A stretch of 64,000 nt of DNA from Sphingomonas_E sp042693015 (lineage in GTDB: Bacteria > Pseudomonadota > Alphaproteobacteria > Sphingomonadales > Sphingomonadaceae), in the NCBI RefSeq assembly GCF_042693015.1, contig NZ_CP170544.1:3534001-3598000 (forward strand), given 5' to 3'. The notes below the pieces were generated by a model. It worked only from the letters and a program-made list of their open reading frames with translations. It made no database searches and had not been told where the DNA came from. The position numbers and the translations under genes are program-made. Below are positions 32,845 through 42,044 of the stretch, in pieces; position 1 is the first letter of the stretch; the number at the start of each line of letters is the position of its first letter.

Positions 32845-33556
32845 GTGGGTCCTGTGCGAGCCAGGGCGGCGGCTTGTAGATGATCTCGGTCATGAAGCTG
32901 CATTTCATACCATTCTCGACATCGATGAACTCGGCGATGTCCTTTGCCGCCAACTCGCGGCTTCCTTCGCCGATATAGAATCGTTCGGGTGCCAGATCGC
33001 GCACGTCGGCAACGCGCTCCTCGACGACGCCGTCCCAGATTGCATCCCCCGCCAGTGAGTGGACGACATCGTTGCGCAGATAGCGACTCAGCGGATGGAT
33101 CGTGCACGACATCGAACTATGCGCCGCCCAGCGCTGACGGAAGCGCTCGGGCGTCAAAGCGGGGTGGCGACGAAACAGCGCGACCAGGGTCTTGCCCGGG
33201 CTCGGCTCCCCGACAGCCCACGACATGGAATCATAATCCAGCACCGCGGATTCGGTGACGAGATAGACGCCAAACTGCCCTGGCAGCAGCGCTGCTTCAG
33301 CCTCCAGCGGCGCTCGATCGTCGATAGTGTCGATCCAGATCGACGCCAGCGCATAGAGCGCCGGATCGAAGATCGCCATGTCCGCCGGATCGTCCGAGCC
33401 CAAAGTCGCCGACGGGGTGGCAAGGGGCGGATCGGCGACGTGAAGGGTCACCGCCCGCGCCAGATCCCGCGCGACCTCGGCGAACGACCTGGCCTTCGCC
33501 AGCCGATCCGGCGATGGCCCGTCGTCATGCCGGAACACGAAGCACAGCTTCTCCAT
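32822..33556 (-). CDS. EthD-domain protein
   Basis: 244-residue protein of the dimeric alpha+beta barrel superfamily. Two EthD-like halves are visible: an N-terminal one (MEKLCFVFRHDDGPSPDRLA) and a second with LVALFRRHPALTPERFRQRW, AAHSSMSCTIHPLSRYLRND, typical of the EthD family found with P450 ether-degradation genes and in sphingomonad catabolic clusters. No catalytic residue is certain. Located eight bases upstream of the VOC gene's stop on the same strand, so part of a two-gene operon. Confidence 0.8.
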   Translation of the reverse strand: MEKLCFVFRHDDGPSPDRLAKARSFAEVARDLARAVTLHVADPPLATPSATLGSDDPADMAIFDPALYALASIWIDTIDDRAPLEAEAALLPGQFGVYLVTESAVLDYDSMSWAVGEPSPGKTLVALFRRHPALTPERFRQRWAAHSSMSCTIHPLSRYLRNDVVHSLAGDAIWDGVVEERVADVRDLAPERFYIGEGSRELAAKDIAEFIDVENGMKCSFMTEIIYKPPPWLAQDPPSEALCR

Positions 33557-33564
33557 GTCGCTCC

Positions 33565-34032
33565 CTACATGGCTATGAACTCGAACATCGGCGACGGGCT
33601 CGACGGAAGGGCCAGATAGGCGAAACTGCCCCGCCGTCCGTCCGGCAGATGGAAGCCGCCGTTGATCACGGTATCGCAGCCGGCATCGGTCATGCGGCGG
33701 ACCCAGGGAGCGATATCGTCGACATAGAAGCCGAGGTGGTTGATCCCTTCGCCATGGCTTTCAAGGAAATCGCGGGCGGGATGATCGCCATCGAGCACCT
33801 GGATATATTCGTGATCCATGCCATCGAAGTTTCCCAGTGCGATCTTGAGAAGGCAATCTGAATTGATTCCTCTATATCTATATCCGTCTCCAGAATTAAG
33901 GCTGACCTCAAATATATTGAATTTGCCAACATCTACACCGAATTTTGAAATTCGGCCAATTTGTTCATCTATATCACGAACTGCATAGCCAATTTGTTTT
34001 GCCAGTGATAGAAAGCCATTATCCATTTTCAT
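33565..34032 (-). CDS. VOC-superfamily (glyoxalase-like) protein
   Basis: 155-residue metal-binding vicinal-oxygen-chelate protein. Two beta-alpha-beta-beta-beta modules: AKQIGYAVRDIDEQIGRISK and GINHLGFYVDDIAPWVRRMT; metal ligands expected at the His of HEYIQVL, His in GINHLGF and Glu in FEFIAM. Start ATG 34032 follows AAAGG. Odd point: the first 65 codons (33843-34032) are AT-rich with ATA/TTA codons, whereas the rest is GC-rich like neighbours, so the gene is a composite. Reaction unknown; may be an epimerase or lyase. Confidence 0.75.
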   Translation of the reverse strand: MKMDNGFLSLAKQIGYAVRDIDEQIGRISKFGVDVGKFNIFEVSLNSGDGYRYRGINSDCLLKIALGNFDGMDHEYIQVLDGDHPARDFLESHGEGINHLGFYVDDIAPWVRRMTDAGCDTVINGGFHLPDGRRGSFAYLALPSSPSPMFEFIAM

Positions 34033-34054
34033 TCTCACCTTTGAGGAGAGGGCC

Positions 34055-34501
34055 GTGGACGCAGCCTTTGAAAGCTATATTGCCATATCCGCGCTCATTG
34101 CGCGTTACACCCGCCTTGTGGACCTGGCGGCCTATGACGAGTTGGGCGCCATGTTCGAGGCCGGCGAGATCACCGCCAATCGCGGTGGCGAGCCCCTGCG
34201 CGGCGCGGGCGCCATCGCCGAATTCTACGGCCGGACGAACAAAAGTTATGGGGATAGCGGGGCTTCGACGCTGCACATCGTCACCAATCTGGAATTTGAA
34301 GAGCTCACGAACGCCTCGGCCATCGTGCGCTCCTGCTTCGTCGTCCTTCAGCAGCGGCCAGAACTGCCGCTTCAGCCGATCGTCTGCGGCCGATATGTCG
34401 ATCGCTTCACGCGCGGTGACAGAGACTGGCGCTACGCGGTCAAGCATATCGAGGTCGGCTTGGTCGGCGACGTGTCGCATCATCTCAATATCTCGCTGTG
34501 A
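34055..34501 (+). CDS. NTF2-like / SnoaL_4 protein
   Basis: 148-residue protein of the nuclear-transport-factor-2-like fold used by scytalone dehydratase, ring-hydroxylating dioxygenase small subunits and cyclases. Markers: YIAISALIARYTRLVDLAAY, GAMFEAGEITANRGGEPLRG and LHIVTNLEFEELTNASAIVR. Start GTG 34055 with GAGGAG in the preceding bases. Divergent from the VOC gene by 22 bases. Catalytic Asp/His pair not confidently located. Confidence 0.75.
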   Translation: MDAAFESYIAISALIARYTRLVDLAAYDELGAMFEAGEITANRGGEPLRGAGAIAEFYGRTNKSYGDSGASTLHIVTNLEFEELTNASAIVRSCFVVLQQRPELPLQPIVCGRYVDRFTRGDRDWRYAVKHIEVGLVGDVSHHLNISL

Positions 34502-34513
34502 GCGGAGGGCGGC

Positions 34514-36814
34514 TCAGAAACGGTAGGTGAGGTCGAGCCCATATGTCCTCGGCGTCAGATAGCGCTTGGTGGTGATACCGAGCGAGTTGGACAGGTCGAG
34601 CGAGAATTGCGGGCCATCGGCGTCGAACAGATTCTTGGCCCAGGCGGCCAATTCAATAGTGCCGCCGCCAACCGCGATATTGCCCCAGGCAAGGCGCGCA
34701 TCCACAAGCGTATAATCGGGGATGAAACTCAGGTCGCTGCTCAACGGGCTCTTGGCGAGCGCCTGGCCACCACCGATGGAGTCCCCGCGCCATGCCACGT
34801 CGGTGCGCGCCGTCAGGCGGCCCGAATCATTGTCTAACAAAGTGAGCTCGGCGCCGAAGCTGGCGCTATGCTTGGGCGTCAGCGGCTGGACCCGCGCATT
34901 GCCGACATTGGTGAATTCGCAGCCGGGCTGGCCGACCGGCACGCACAGGGTGAAATCCTTCACGTCATTGTGGAGATAGGCATAGGAGCCATTGAGCTGC
35001 AGGATCGGGATTAGCCGGACCGAAGCCTCCAGTTCGATGCCGCTGATGCGGATCTTGCCGATGTTCGAATTGGTCGTCTGAAAGCCTACTCCACCGACAC
35101 TGGGCTCGGTCAGGACGGTCTGGAGATCCTTATAATCGCTGATGAAACCGGCCAGCGCGATCGTCGCGCGCCGATCCCAGAAACTTCCTTTCAGCCCCAG
35201 CTCATAGGAATCGACCGTTTCGTCGTCGAAAGGCGTGCGTAACTGCTCGCTCGTCGCCGACGTGCCGTTGAAGCCGCCGCTGCGCCATCCCTGGGCGTAA
35301 CGGAAATAGGCGGTGAGATCGTCCGTCAGTTCGTAGCTCAGGAAGGCACTTGGCGAGAGCTTGTCGAACGTCTCGGACGCGCGATCGAGCGACGCAATCG
35401 GAAACACGTCGTTGATCAGGACGGTGACATCCTCGAGAATCTTTTTCTCAGTGGTGTAGCGCAGGCCAGCGGCGATGGTGGCGCGACCGTCCAGGAAGGC
35501 CGGCTTCCATTCAACCTGACCATAAACCGCATAGGCCTTGTTATCGATGCTGAAGGTGCTGTCCTGCTTGACGGTTCCCGCGCCGAACACGCCCGTCGCA
35601 TGGGTGAAGCCATCCTCCTCATAGTAAAAGAAGCCCGCCACGATTGAGAGTTGGTCGTCGAGCAAGCTCGCGACGCCCTGTATCTCCTGCGTGAAGGTCT
35701 TCAGCTTGTTGATCTTGCCGAAGTCGGCCATCGCGAGCGGCGTGCCGTCGAAATCGGTCGGTTCGTTATCATGCACCTTGCGCTGCGCGGTGATCGATCG
35801 CAGCGTCAGATTCTCTGACGCGCGCCACTCCGCGGTCAGCGCATGGATCCAGACGTCCAGTTCGGTCTTGGTGCCGTCCGCAAAGGCGGCAGGATCGGCA
35901 TTATAGCCGAAGGTCAGTTCCTTTTGCCGGCTGTCGGTCTGATATTGGGTAAGCAGTCCGGTGAAGTCGGTATCTAGCTGATTGGCGGGCGGCGTCTCCC
36001 GGATGTGGAGTCGGTCGAACGTATAGTCGATCGTCCAGTCCGGCCCCGGCATCCATCGCAAGGCTGCGCGTCCACCATAGCGGTGCCGGCTGTCGGCCGT
36101 GCGGTCCGCACCCAGATCCTTGACCCAACCGTCGCGATCGAAATAGCGCCCGCCCAGGCGCACCGCCAACGTGCCGAGCCCGCCGAGATCGGCCGATGGC
36201 AAGTCGACACCCAACCTCAACTCCCGCGAGTCATAATTGCCCAGCCCAACCATGGCATCGACATGGAAGCTGCCGCTCGGCTTGCGCGTCACCAGATTGA
36301 CCGCGCCCGCCGGCGTATTCCGGCCATAGAGCGTCCCCTGCGGGCCGCGGAGCACCTCGACCCGTTCAAGATCAATGAAATCGAAGATCCCACCGGCAAG
36401 CTTGGGCGCCAGCACGCCATCGATATAGACGGCGACCGGGCTGTCGGCAGTGATGACAGAATCCGTCTGGGTGATACCGCGCATGCTGATCGCATAGGTC
36501 GTATTGCCCGAAGCCTGCGGGATCAGTGTCAGGTTCGGAACGAATAGCGATAGGTCTTCGGCCGTCTGGATCTTGCGGTCCTCCAGCGCATCGCCGCTGA
36601 AAGCCGTGATAGCGATCGGCACGTCCTGCAATGCCTGCTCGCGCTTCTGCGCGATGACGACGATGTCGGCCCCTTCAGCTTCGATCGCGCGCTCACCCGA
36701 AGGCGCTTGCGCAGTCTGGGCCGATGCCGTCGTCGATAGCGCGCAGCAGGTCGCTACCGAAGCCAGCGCATGCGCAAGAACGCCCGGCCAAAATGGCCGA
36801 CCCCGGTTCCTCAT
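34514..36814 (-). CDS. TonB-dependent outer-membrane receptor (SDR cluster)
   Basis: 766-residue receptor with N-terminal signal region (PFWPGVLAHALASVATCCAL...SAQ), TonB box near ADIVVIAQKREQALQDVPIA, plug motif VLRGPQGTLYGRNTPAGAVN, and a barrel ending in LTYRF. Same sphingomonad family as the receptor at 18005. Convergent with the NTF2-like gene. Probably imports the substrate of the neighbouring SDR/VOC enzymes. Confidence 0.93.
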   Translation of the reverse strand: MRNRGRPFWPGVLAHALASVATCCALSTTASAQTAQAPSGERAIEAEGADIVVIAQKREQALQDVPIAITAFSGDALEDRKIQTAEDLSLFVPNLTLIPQASGNTTYAISMRGITQTDSVITADSPVAVYIDGVLAPKLAGGIFDFIDLERVEVLRGPQGTLYGRNTPAGAVNLVTRKPSGSFHVDAMVGLGNYDSRELRLGVDLPSADLGGLGTLAVRLGGRYFDRDGWVKDLGADRTADSRHRYGGRAALRWMPGPDWTIDYTFDRLHIRETPPANQLDTDFTGLLTQYQTDSRQKELTFGYNADPAAFADGTKTELDVWIHALTAEWRASENLTLRSITAQRKVHDNEPTDFDGTPLAMADFGKINKLKTFTQEIQGVASLLDDQLSIVAGFFYYEEDGFTHATGVFGAGTVKQDSTFSIDNKAYAVYGQVEWKPAFLDGRATIAAGLRYTTEKKILEDVTVLINDVFPIASLDRASETFDKLSPSAFLSYELTDDLTAYFRYAQGWRSGGFNGTSATSEQLRTPFDDETVDSYELGLKGSFWDRRATIALAGFISDYKDLQTVLTEPSVGGVGFQTTNSNIGKIRISGIELEASVRLIPILQLNGSYAYLHNDVKDFTLCVPVGQPGCEFTNVGNARVQPLTPKHSASFGAELTLLDNDSGRLTARTDVAWRGDSIGGGQALAKSPLSSDLSFIPDYTLVDARLAWGNIAVGGGTIELAAWAKNLFDADGPQFSLDLSNSLGITTKRYLTPRTYGLDLTYRF

Positions 36815-36865
36815 GGCGCCTCTCCCCTTGGCCCATCGTTTCGATGGGTCCGATGGATTTCATGC

Positions 36866-37357
36866 TTACTCTACGGGTATATATTCGAGCAGTTGGATCA
36901 TTGTGCCGCCGGGCATCATGTCGGTGTTGAGATACACCTCGTGTATCTTGGTCTTCTTGCCGTCATGCGTGCCGATAAACTGGTAGTCGATGACCGGTTC
37001 GATGCCCTCGGCCTTGAGTTTCTCGAGAATGGACTGCGTATCCTCGACCAGAAAGCAGAGATGCTGGAGACCTTCGCCATGCCGCTTCAGGAACCGCGTG
37101 TGGGTGGTCTCGCCCTTGGTGACCTGGACGATCTCGATGAAGAAATTGTCGTAGAAAGCGAGCGCCGCCCGGAATGACGGTTTCGCGGGCTTGCCATCGA
37201 CCAGATAATATTCGGCCGTCTCCCCCATCTCATAATCCTGGATGTGGAACGGGCCCATGCCGAAGACGCGCTCATAAAAGGCCGCGGCCTTGTCCACATC
37301 TTCCACGGCGATGCCAATATGCGAAACCGGTCCCAATCGGACGACAGGCTCAACCAT
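36866..37357 (-). CDS. VOC-superfamily protein (methylmalonyl-CoA-epimerase-like)
   Basis: 163-residue VOC protein, beginning VVRLGPVSHIGIAVEDVDKA where His is the first metal ligand, with GLQHLCFLVEDTQSILEKL and the final LLEYIPVE Glu ligand. Overall pattern resembles methylmalonyl-CoA epimerase and 4-hydroxyphenylpyruvate-dioxygenase-type proteins. ATG 37357 with GGAGG six bases upstream; a frame extension adds 17 weaker residues. Upstream of the receptor on the same strand, suggesting one operon running 37357 to 34514. Confidence 0.8.
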   Translation of the reverse strand: MVEPVVRLGPVSHIGIAVEDVDKAAAFYERVFGMGPFHIQDYEMGETAEYYLVDGKPAKPSFRAALAFYDNFFIEIVQVTKGETTHTRFLKRHGEGLQHLCFLVEDTQSILEKLKAEGIEPVIDYQFIGTHDGKKTKIHEVYLNTDMMPGGTMIQLLEYIPVE

Positions 37358-37497
37358 GAGCGACCTCCAGTCTAAGTGCGATTGGAGTAAATCATCGTTT
37401 TTGGTCAATTACAATATAATTATGGTCAGTTCCGTTTTCCAGGTGCTCCAAGTCGCTGCCATCGCGAACCACGCATCCCCATAAATCTGAATGAACG

Positions 37498-38631
37498 TCA
37501 GGGATTGGGTAACCGAAATCGGACACCGACCGTCTGCTTCTGTCGGCGACGCCGGACCTGTTCCTCATGCGAGCGCCTCCCGCCCCAAACCGCTTCCGGG
37601 ACATGAATGAGGCCGTCGCAATACTCGACGCCGGGTGTCCGGTCGGCGGTGAGGAAGACCGGGCCGTCGAGGTCGACGATCGAACAGAACTGGCCGACCA
37701 GATATGCCGGCGCCATTGCCAGCGAACTACCGATCATGTTTCCGACCATGGCTTCCAGCCCGAGCGTCCGGGCGCGGGCGATCATCCGCAGCGCTTCGGT
37801 AAGGCCGCCGCACTTGTCGAGCTTGATGTTCACGACCCGGTAGAAAGGGGCGAGCCGGTAGATATCGGCCGCGATCTGGATGCTCTCGTCGGCCGCGACG
37901 GGAATAGGGAGATCCAGCGAGGCCAGTTGCGCGTCGCGGCCGACCGGGAAGGGTTGCTCTATGAGCTGGACGCCAGACGCTATCAGAGCCGGCATCAACT
38001 GTTGCAGCGTTTCGGCTGTCAGGCTGCGATTGGCGTCGACACCGAGCCACGCGTCCGGTTGGGCGGCGCGAATGGCGAAAATGCGGTCTGCGTCGTCGCC
38101 GTCGCCAATGAGCTTGATCTTGATCGCGCGAGCCTGCGTATAAGCCAGCGCTTTCTCTGCCATTGCCGCCGGGCTCGCGCTTCCAACCGTGAAGGTGGTC
38201 AGGAGCGGTCTTGGCTGCGGCATGCCGAGCAGTTGCCATACCGGCGCACCGGCCCGCCGCGCCTGCAAATCCCACAATGCACAGTCGAGCGCGTTGCGCG
38301 CGCCGCCGGCCGGCATTCGTGCGGTGAGAATATTGTGATCCAGCCCGTTCCGGATCCAGTCTTGTGCTTCATCGAGCGTGCGCGTCATCCGTTCCGGATC
38401 GTCGCCCAGATAGAAGACGCCGGCTGCCTCGCCCACGCCGACATGGCCATCCGATTCCAACCGGACCTCGATCGTTTCCACATCGTGGAACACATGATCG
38501 CTGATCCGGAAAGGTTCGCGCAGCGGCAGGCGGATGCGGCCGACCTCCATGCGGGGTCGGCAAGGCTCCAGCCGGGCGAGCACCGCATCGAGATCGGGCG
38601 CCGGCGCTCGAATGGATTCGGTGTCTGTCAT
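37498..38631 (-). CDS. dgcA: Enolase-superfamily dipeptide epimerase / DgcA-like racemase
   Basis: 377-residue enolase-superfamily enzyme, residues arranged as in L-Ala-D/L-Glu epimerases and the N-acetyl-D-glutamate racemase DgcA. Catalytic Lys in ARAIKIKLIGDG (KxK), metal ligands Asp in WLGVDANRS, Glu in QLIEQPFPVG, Asp in VAADESIQIA, and second Lys in VNIKLDKCGG. This group interconverts D and L configuration at an alpha carbon. It follows the RpiR regulator in the same direction, 89 bases later, and a DgcN-like gene lies in the divergent operon, which favours a D-glutamate or D-amino-acid role. The symbol is tentative. Confidence 0.8.
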   Translation of the reverse strand: MTDTESIRAPAPDLDAVLARLEPCRPRMEVGRIRLPLREPFRISDHVFHDVETIEVRLESDGHVGVGEAAGVFYLGDDPERMTRTLDEAQDWIRNGLDHNILTARMPAGGARNALDCALWDLQARRAGAPVWQLLGMPQPRPLLTTFTVGSASPAAMAEKALAYTQARAIKIKLIGDGDDADRIFAIRAAQPDAWLGVDANRSLTAETLQQLMPALIASGVQLIEQPFPVGRDAQLASLDLPIPVAADESIQIAADIYRLAPFYRVVNIKLDKCGGLTEALRMIARARTLGLEAMVGNMIGSSLAMAPAYLVGQFCSIVDLDGPVFLTADRTPGVEYCDGLIHVPEAVWGGRRSHEEQVRRRRQKQTVGVRFRLPNP

Positions 38632-38649
38632 AGGCCCGGGCTAAGCGAC

Positions 38650-38660
38650 GTTAGCTTTTC
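38650..38660. promoter_or_regulatory. Repeated motif upstream of the epimerase gene
   Basis: GTTAGCTTTTC, similar to GTTAGTTTTTTC at 39706-39717 in the divergent promoter of the same cluster. Candidate half-site for the RpiR regulator. Confidence 0.25.
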
Positions 38661-38720
38661 TGTCTATGATGGAGTGATATCGCAAAACTGTCATACCTGC
38701 CTGTTTCGCGAATCGGCAGA

Positions 38721-39665
38721 TCAGGACGTCGATCGCCGCGGGCGCGGAGGCTGGTGGCCCGCATAGCCGGTGAAGATCTTGTGCAGGCGCGTCAGCTTGT
38801 CGAGCCTTTGTTCGACATCCGCTCCGATCAGCTTGACCACATTGTTCAGCAAAAGGTGAACGGCAGTGACGAGGGTGACCGGCGAGCTCCAGAACATGCC
38901 CGTTTGCGTCGGCACCGCGATAACATGCGGGGTGAACCGCGACGCCCAATCGCAATAGACGTCGGTGAGAATGACCGTTGGGATGCCATGCTGGCTCGCC
39001 TGTTCGGCCATCAGCCAGGACTGACGGGAATAGCGCCGAACATCGACGATGACGAGGCAGCGATCTTCCCCGTCGCCAGCAAACACGTCCGCATAGCTGC
39101 CGGCGCCGAGATCCACGAGCTGCACGCCATCCCGCATATACTGGAGCCGATTGGCGAGCAGCATCGCGATGCCGCGCTCGCTCTGAAAGCCCGCGACATG
39201 GACGGTGCGGGCGTGCGCGAGCAGCTCCACCGCTTGCGTCCAGCCGGGCGTCTCTGCCAGTCGATAGACTGCGAGCAGCGCGTTGATTTCCCGCTGGCAG
39301 TTGCTGTCATGCTCGCTCGGATGCCCTGGACGGTCGACGAACTCGACGAACTCTTCGCCAATCAGCCAGGGCAACGCCTCCGCCGTGCTGTCCTTCAGTT
39401 CGTTCTTCAGCGCCTTGAAGTTGCGGTAGCCGAGCTTGCGAGCGAAGCGGCCGATGGTGATTTCACTGACGCCCACTTTCTCCGCCAGCGAATCCCCAGT
39501 CTCGAAGCCGAGCACCGCACAATGAGCGAGGATATAGGCCGCGACGGCCCGGTCGGCCGCCGTGTAGCTGTCGATCTCCGTCTGCAGTCGCCGCAGCAGC
39601 GGCACATTGGGGATTGCGGGCATCACCTGTGTTCCGCCGTTCCGTGCATCCTGATCGTCGATCAT
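38721..39665 (-). CDS. MurR/RpiR-family regulator
   Basis: 314-residue regulator with an N-terminal helix-turn-helix (YTAADRAVAAYILAHCAVLG, SLAEKVGVSEITIGRFARKL) and a C-terminal SIS phosphosugar-binding domain (ARTVHVAGFQSERGIAMLLA, HGIPTVILTDVYCDWASRFT). Family members sense sugar phosphates or cell-wall amino-sugars. ATG 39665 has GGGAGG six bases before it. Divergent from the receptor operon; the intervening 193 bases include an inverted repeat and an AT-rich box. Likely controls both directions of the D-amino-acid cluster. Confidence 0.88.
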   Translation of the reverse strand: MIDDQDARNGGTQVMPAIPNVPLLRRLQTEIDSYTAADRAVAAYILAHCAVLGFETGDSLAEKVGVSEITIGRFARKLGYRNFKALKNELKDSTAEALPWLIGEEFVEFVDRPGHPSEHDSNCQREINALLAVYRLAETPGWTQAVELLAHARTVHVAGFQSERGIAMLLANRLQYMRDGVQLVDLGAGSYADVFAGDGEDRCLVIVDVRRYSRQSWLMAEQASQHGIPTVILTDVYCDWASRFTPHVIAVPTQTGMFWSSPVTLVTAVHLLLNNVVKLIGADVEQRLDKLTRLHKIFTGYAGHQPPRPRRSTS

Positions 39666-39707
39666 TCGCTGCCTCCCGTTCTGCGAACATCGACTAGCGC
39701 GGAATGT

Positions 39708-39727
39708 TAGTTTTTTCAATCAAACTA
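39708..39727. promoter_or_regulatory. Inverted repeat in divergent promoter
   Basis: TAGTTT (39708-39713), eight-base spacer, AAACTA (39722-39727), in an AT-rich stretch between the RpiR regulator and the TonB-receptor operon; the first arm overlaps the repeated GTTAG box. Candidate operator. Confidence 0.35.
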
Positions 39728-39858
39728 TCAATTGACAGAAATATGTCACATGGCGCTTCATTCGCGGTGCCCTGGGGGGACATCGGGGCAAGGGGTGTCG
39801 AAGGCGGACGAGCCGGAGGGGCTCTTTCCAGTTTCGATCGAAGACGAGGGGCCACGCG

Positions 39859-42015
39859 ATGAAGATGTTCGATGGAAATCCCGGCATGGCGAACGCGTGG
39901 CCGCGGATGGGCCGGCTGGCGCGGTTGCTGGCGACCGGCGGGATGGCTGCGCAGGCCGCGCTCGCCGGAACCGCGCATGCCCAGGATACCCAGCCGTCCA
40001 CCGCCGCGGACGGCGATATCATCGTCACCGGCTATCGCTATCTGAGCGAGGATACGAGCGGCACGACCAATCTCCCGTTGCCGGTAGAAAAGGTGCCGCA
40101 GGCGATCAGCCTCGTGAGCGAGGATTTCTTGAAGGCGGCCGATCTTCGCACGCTGGGCGAGGTTGCCCAGCACACGCCGGGTGCGATCTTCGCGGGAAAT
40201 CCGCAAGGGTTCGGATCGGTCGTCAAGCTGCGCGGTTTCACCGGCGGTACCGCGATCGACGGCCTGACGGTCGGCTCGCTCGATTATGAGCCCGATTATG
40301 CGACGATCGAGCGCATGGAAATCGTCAAGGGGCCGGCATCGGTCGTCTATGGTGCGGCCAGCCCAGGCGGGCTTATCAACCTCGTCACCAAGTCGGCGAA
40401 AGCCGATACGGCAAGCTATGTCGAGGCGCTCGGCGGTTCGTGGGACCGGTGGCGGATCGAAGGACAGCTTGCCGGCGCACTCAATGCGGAAGGCACGGTG
40501 CGCGCGATCGGCATCGCGGCGCACGAGGAAGCTGACAGCTTCATGAAGATCGCCAATTCGTCGAAGACGGTGATCTATGCCGGGCTCGACTTCGACATTG
40601 CCGACGGGTTCACCGGCTATGTCCATGGCGGTTATGACCGCTATCGCCGCTCGGCATTCGACGGGATTCCGACCCTGCCTGATGGCTCGCCAGCGCCGGT
40701 CGGCCGCTCCTTCTTCATCGGCTCGCACGATTTCAACCTCACCAGCAAGGTGGGCCGCGTCAGTGCGGGACTCGACTGGGAAGTTTCGCCGGTCTGGTCG
40801 ATCAGCCTGAAGACAAACTACCAGAACACCGATACGGACGGCCCCTCAGCCTTCGGTTTCGGGCTTGAGGAAGATGGCGATTTCCTGATCGCGGCGCAGA
40901 ATTTCCTCAAGAACAAGCGCGAGGATTTCAGTGTCGGCCTCTCCTCGATCTACAAGCTCGACGAGACCGGGCTCATGGACAGCTTCATTTCTGTCTCCGC
41001 GCTCTATCAGGACACCGAACTCACCACGGTCGGCGGCCTTCCTGATTTTCCGGAGGGGCCCGTTGCCGAGGCGAACATATTCGACGGCGTGAAGGCGATC
41101 GAAGCGATCATCAACACCGCCCAGCTGCCGGGCTTCACGTATGAATATGGCCAGCGGCTCGAATATCTGACGCTTTCGGGCCAGGCGGTGATCAAGGTCG
41201 CAGATCCGGTGACGCTCCTTGCCGGGCTTTCCTGGTCGAAGCCCGACGTCAGCAGCCGGCTCGACGGACCATGGGTCGATTACAGCCGCGGCGGCGAGAT
41301 GAGCTATCGCGGCGCGATCACGGTTGAGCCGATCAGCGGGCTCAACGTCTATGCGTCCTACAGCGAATCCTTCCAGCCGCAGTTGCGCGTCGATGTCGAT
41401 GGTGCGGTGCTGCCGCCGCTGACGGGCAGTCAGTATGAGATCGGCGTGAAATATGTATCGCCCGACCGGCGCCTGTTACTGACCGCGGCGCTGTTCGATC
41501 TCAACCAGAAGAATAAGGGGCTGTTCGTCGAGCAGGGCCCCGACGGCACCGATCGCTACAAGGCGGTGGGCAAGACGCGGCATCGCGGGCTCGAACTGGA
41601 AGCCGTTGGGCAGATCACCGCGGCCTGGCAGATCCATGCGGGTTTCGCGCTGCTCGACCCCAAGATCACCCGCGATGACAATCCGGACGTCATCGACAAG
41701 ACCGTACCCTTCCTGCCGAAGAGCACGGCGAGCCTTTACACCAGCTATGAGTTTGGCGGCGGTGCCTTTGTGGGCGGCGGCATTCGCTATGTCGATTCGG
41801 TGAAAACCGATTTCGATCGCGTGACCAAGGATCTGCCGTCCTATTTCCTGGTCGATGGGTCGATCGGCTATGATTTCGATCGCTATCGGGTCCAGCTGAA
41901 CGTCAAGAACATCTTCGACGAGCATTATTACATCAACAATTACGAGACGCTCTTCTACGGCAATGTCGTCGGTGAACCGCGCAGTTTCGCGGTGTCCGTG
42001 CGGGCGAACTTCTAG
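39859..42015 (+). CDS. TonB-dependent receptor, siderophore-type
   Basis: 718-residue outer-membrane receptor. Signal region LARLLATGGMAAQAALAGTA followed by HAQ, TonB box near DGDIIVTGYRYLSEDTSGTT, plug sequence LPLPVEKVPQAISLVSEDFL and VVKLRGFTGGTAIDGLTVGS like siderophore receptors (FpvA/FhuE group), barrel ending VSVRANF. First gene of the operon that continues with the N-acyl-D-amino-acid deacylase; it should import the peptide or peptide-like substrate. Confidence 0.93.
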   Translation: MKMFDGNPGMANAWPRMGRLARLLATGGMAAQAALAGTAHAQDTQPSTAADGDIIVTGYRYLSEDTSGTTNLPLPVEKVPQAISLVSEDFLKAADLRTLGEVAQHTPGAIFAGNPQGFGSVVKLRGFTGGTAIDGLTVGSLDYEPDYATIERMEIVKGPASVVYGAASPGGLINLVTKSAKADTASYVEALGGSWDRWRIEGQLAGALNAEGTVRAIGIAAHEEADSFMKIANSSKTVIYAGLDFDIADGFTGYVHGGYDRYRRSAFDGIPTLPDGSPAPVGRSFFIGSHDFNLTSKVGRVSAGLDWEVSPVWSISLKTNYQNTDTDGPSAFGFGLEEDGDFLIAAQNFLKNKREDFSVGLSSIYKLDETGLMDSFISVSALYQDTELTTVGGLPDFPEGPVAEANIFDGVKAIEAIINTAQLPGFTYEYGQRLEYLTLSGQAVIKVADPVTLLAGLSWSKPDVSSRLDGPWVDYSRGGEMSYRGAITVEPISGLNVYASYSESFQPQLRVDVDGAVLPPLTGSQYEIGVKYVSPDRRLLLTAALFDLNQKNKGLFVEQGPDGTDRYKAVGKTRHRGLELEAVGQITAAWQIHAGFALLDPKITRDDNPDVIDKTVPFLPKSTASLYTSYEFGGGAFVGGGIRYVDSVKTDFDRVTKDLPSYFLVDGSIGYDFDRYRVQLNVKNIFDEHYYINNYETLFYGNVVGEPRSFAVSVRANF

Positions 42016-42044
42016 GGCGAGCGGGCGGCGTGGGAGAGCGTGTG

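Noticed and set aside
37567..38766. Plus-strand frame of 399 codons
   Set aside because: Opposite the epimerase gene, which has all enolase-superfamily catalytic residues.
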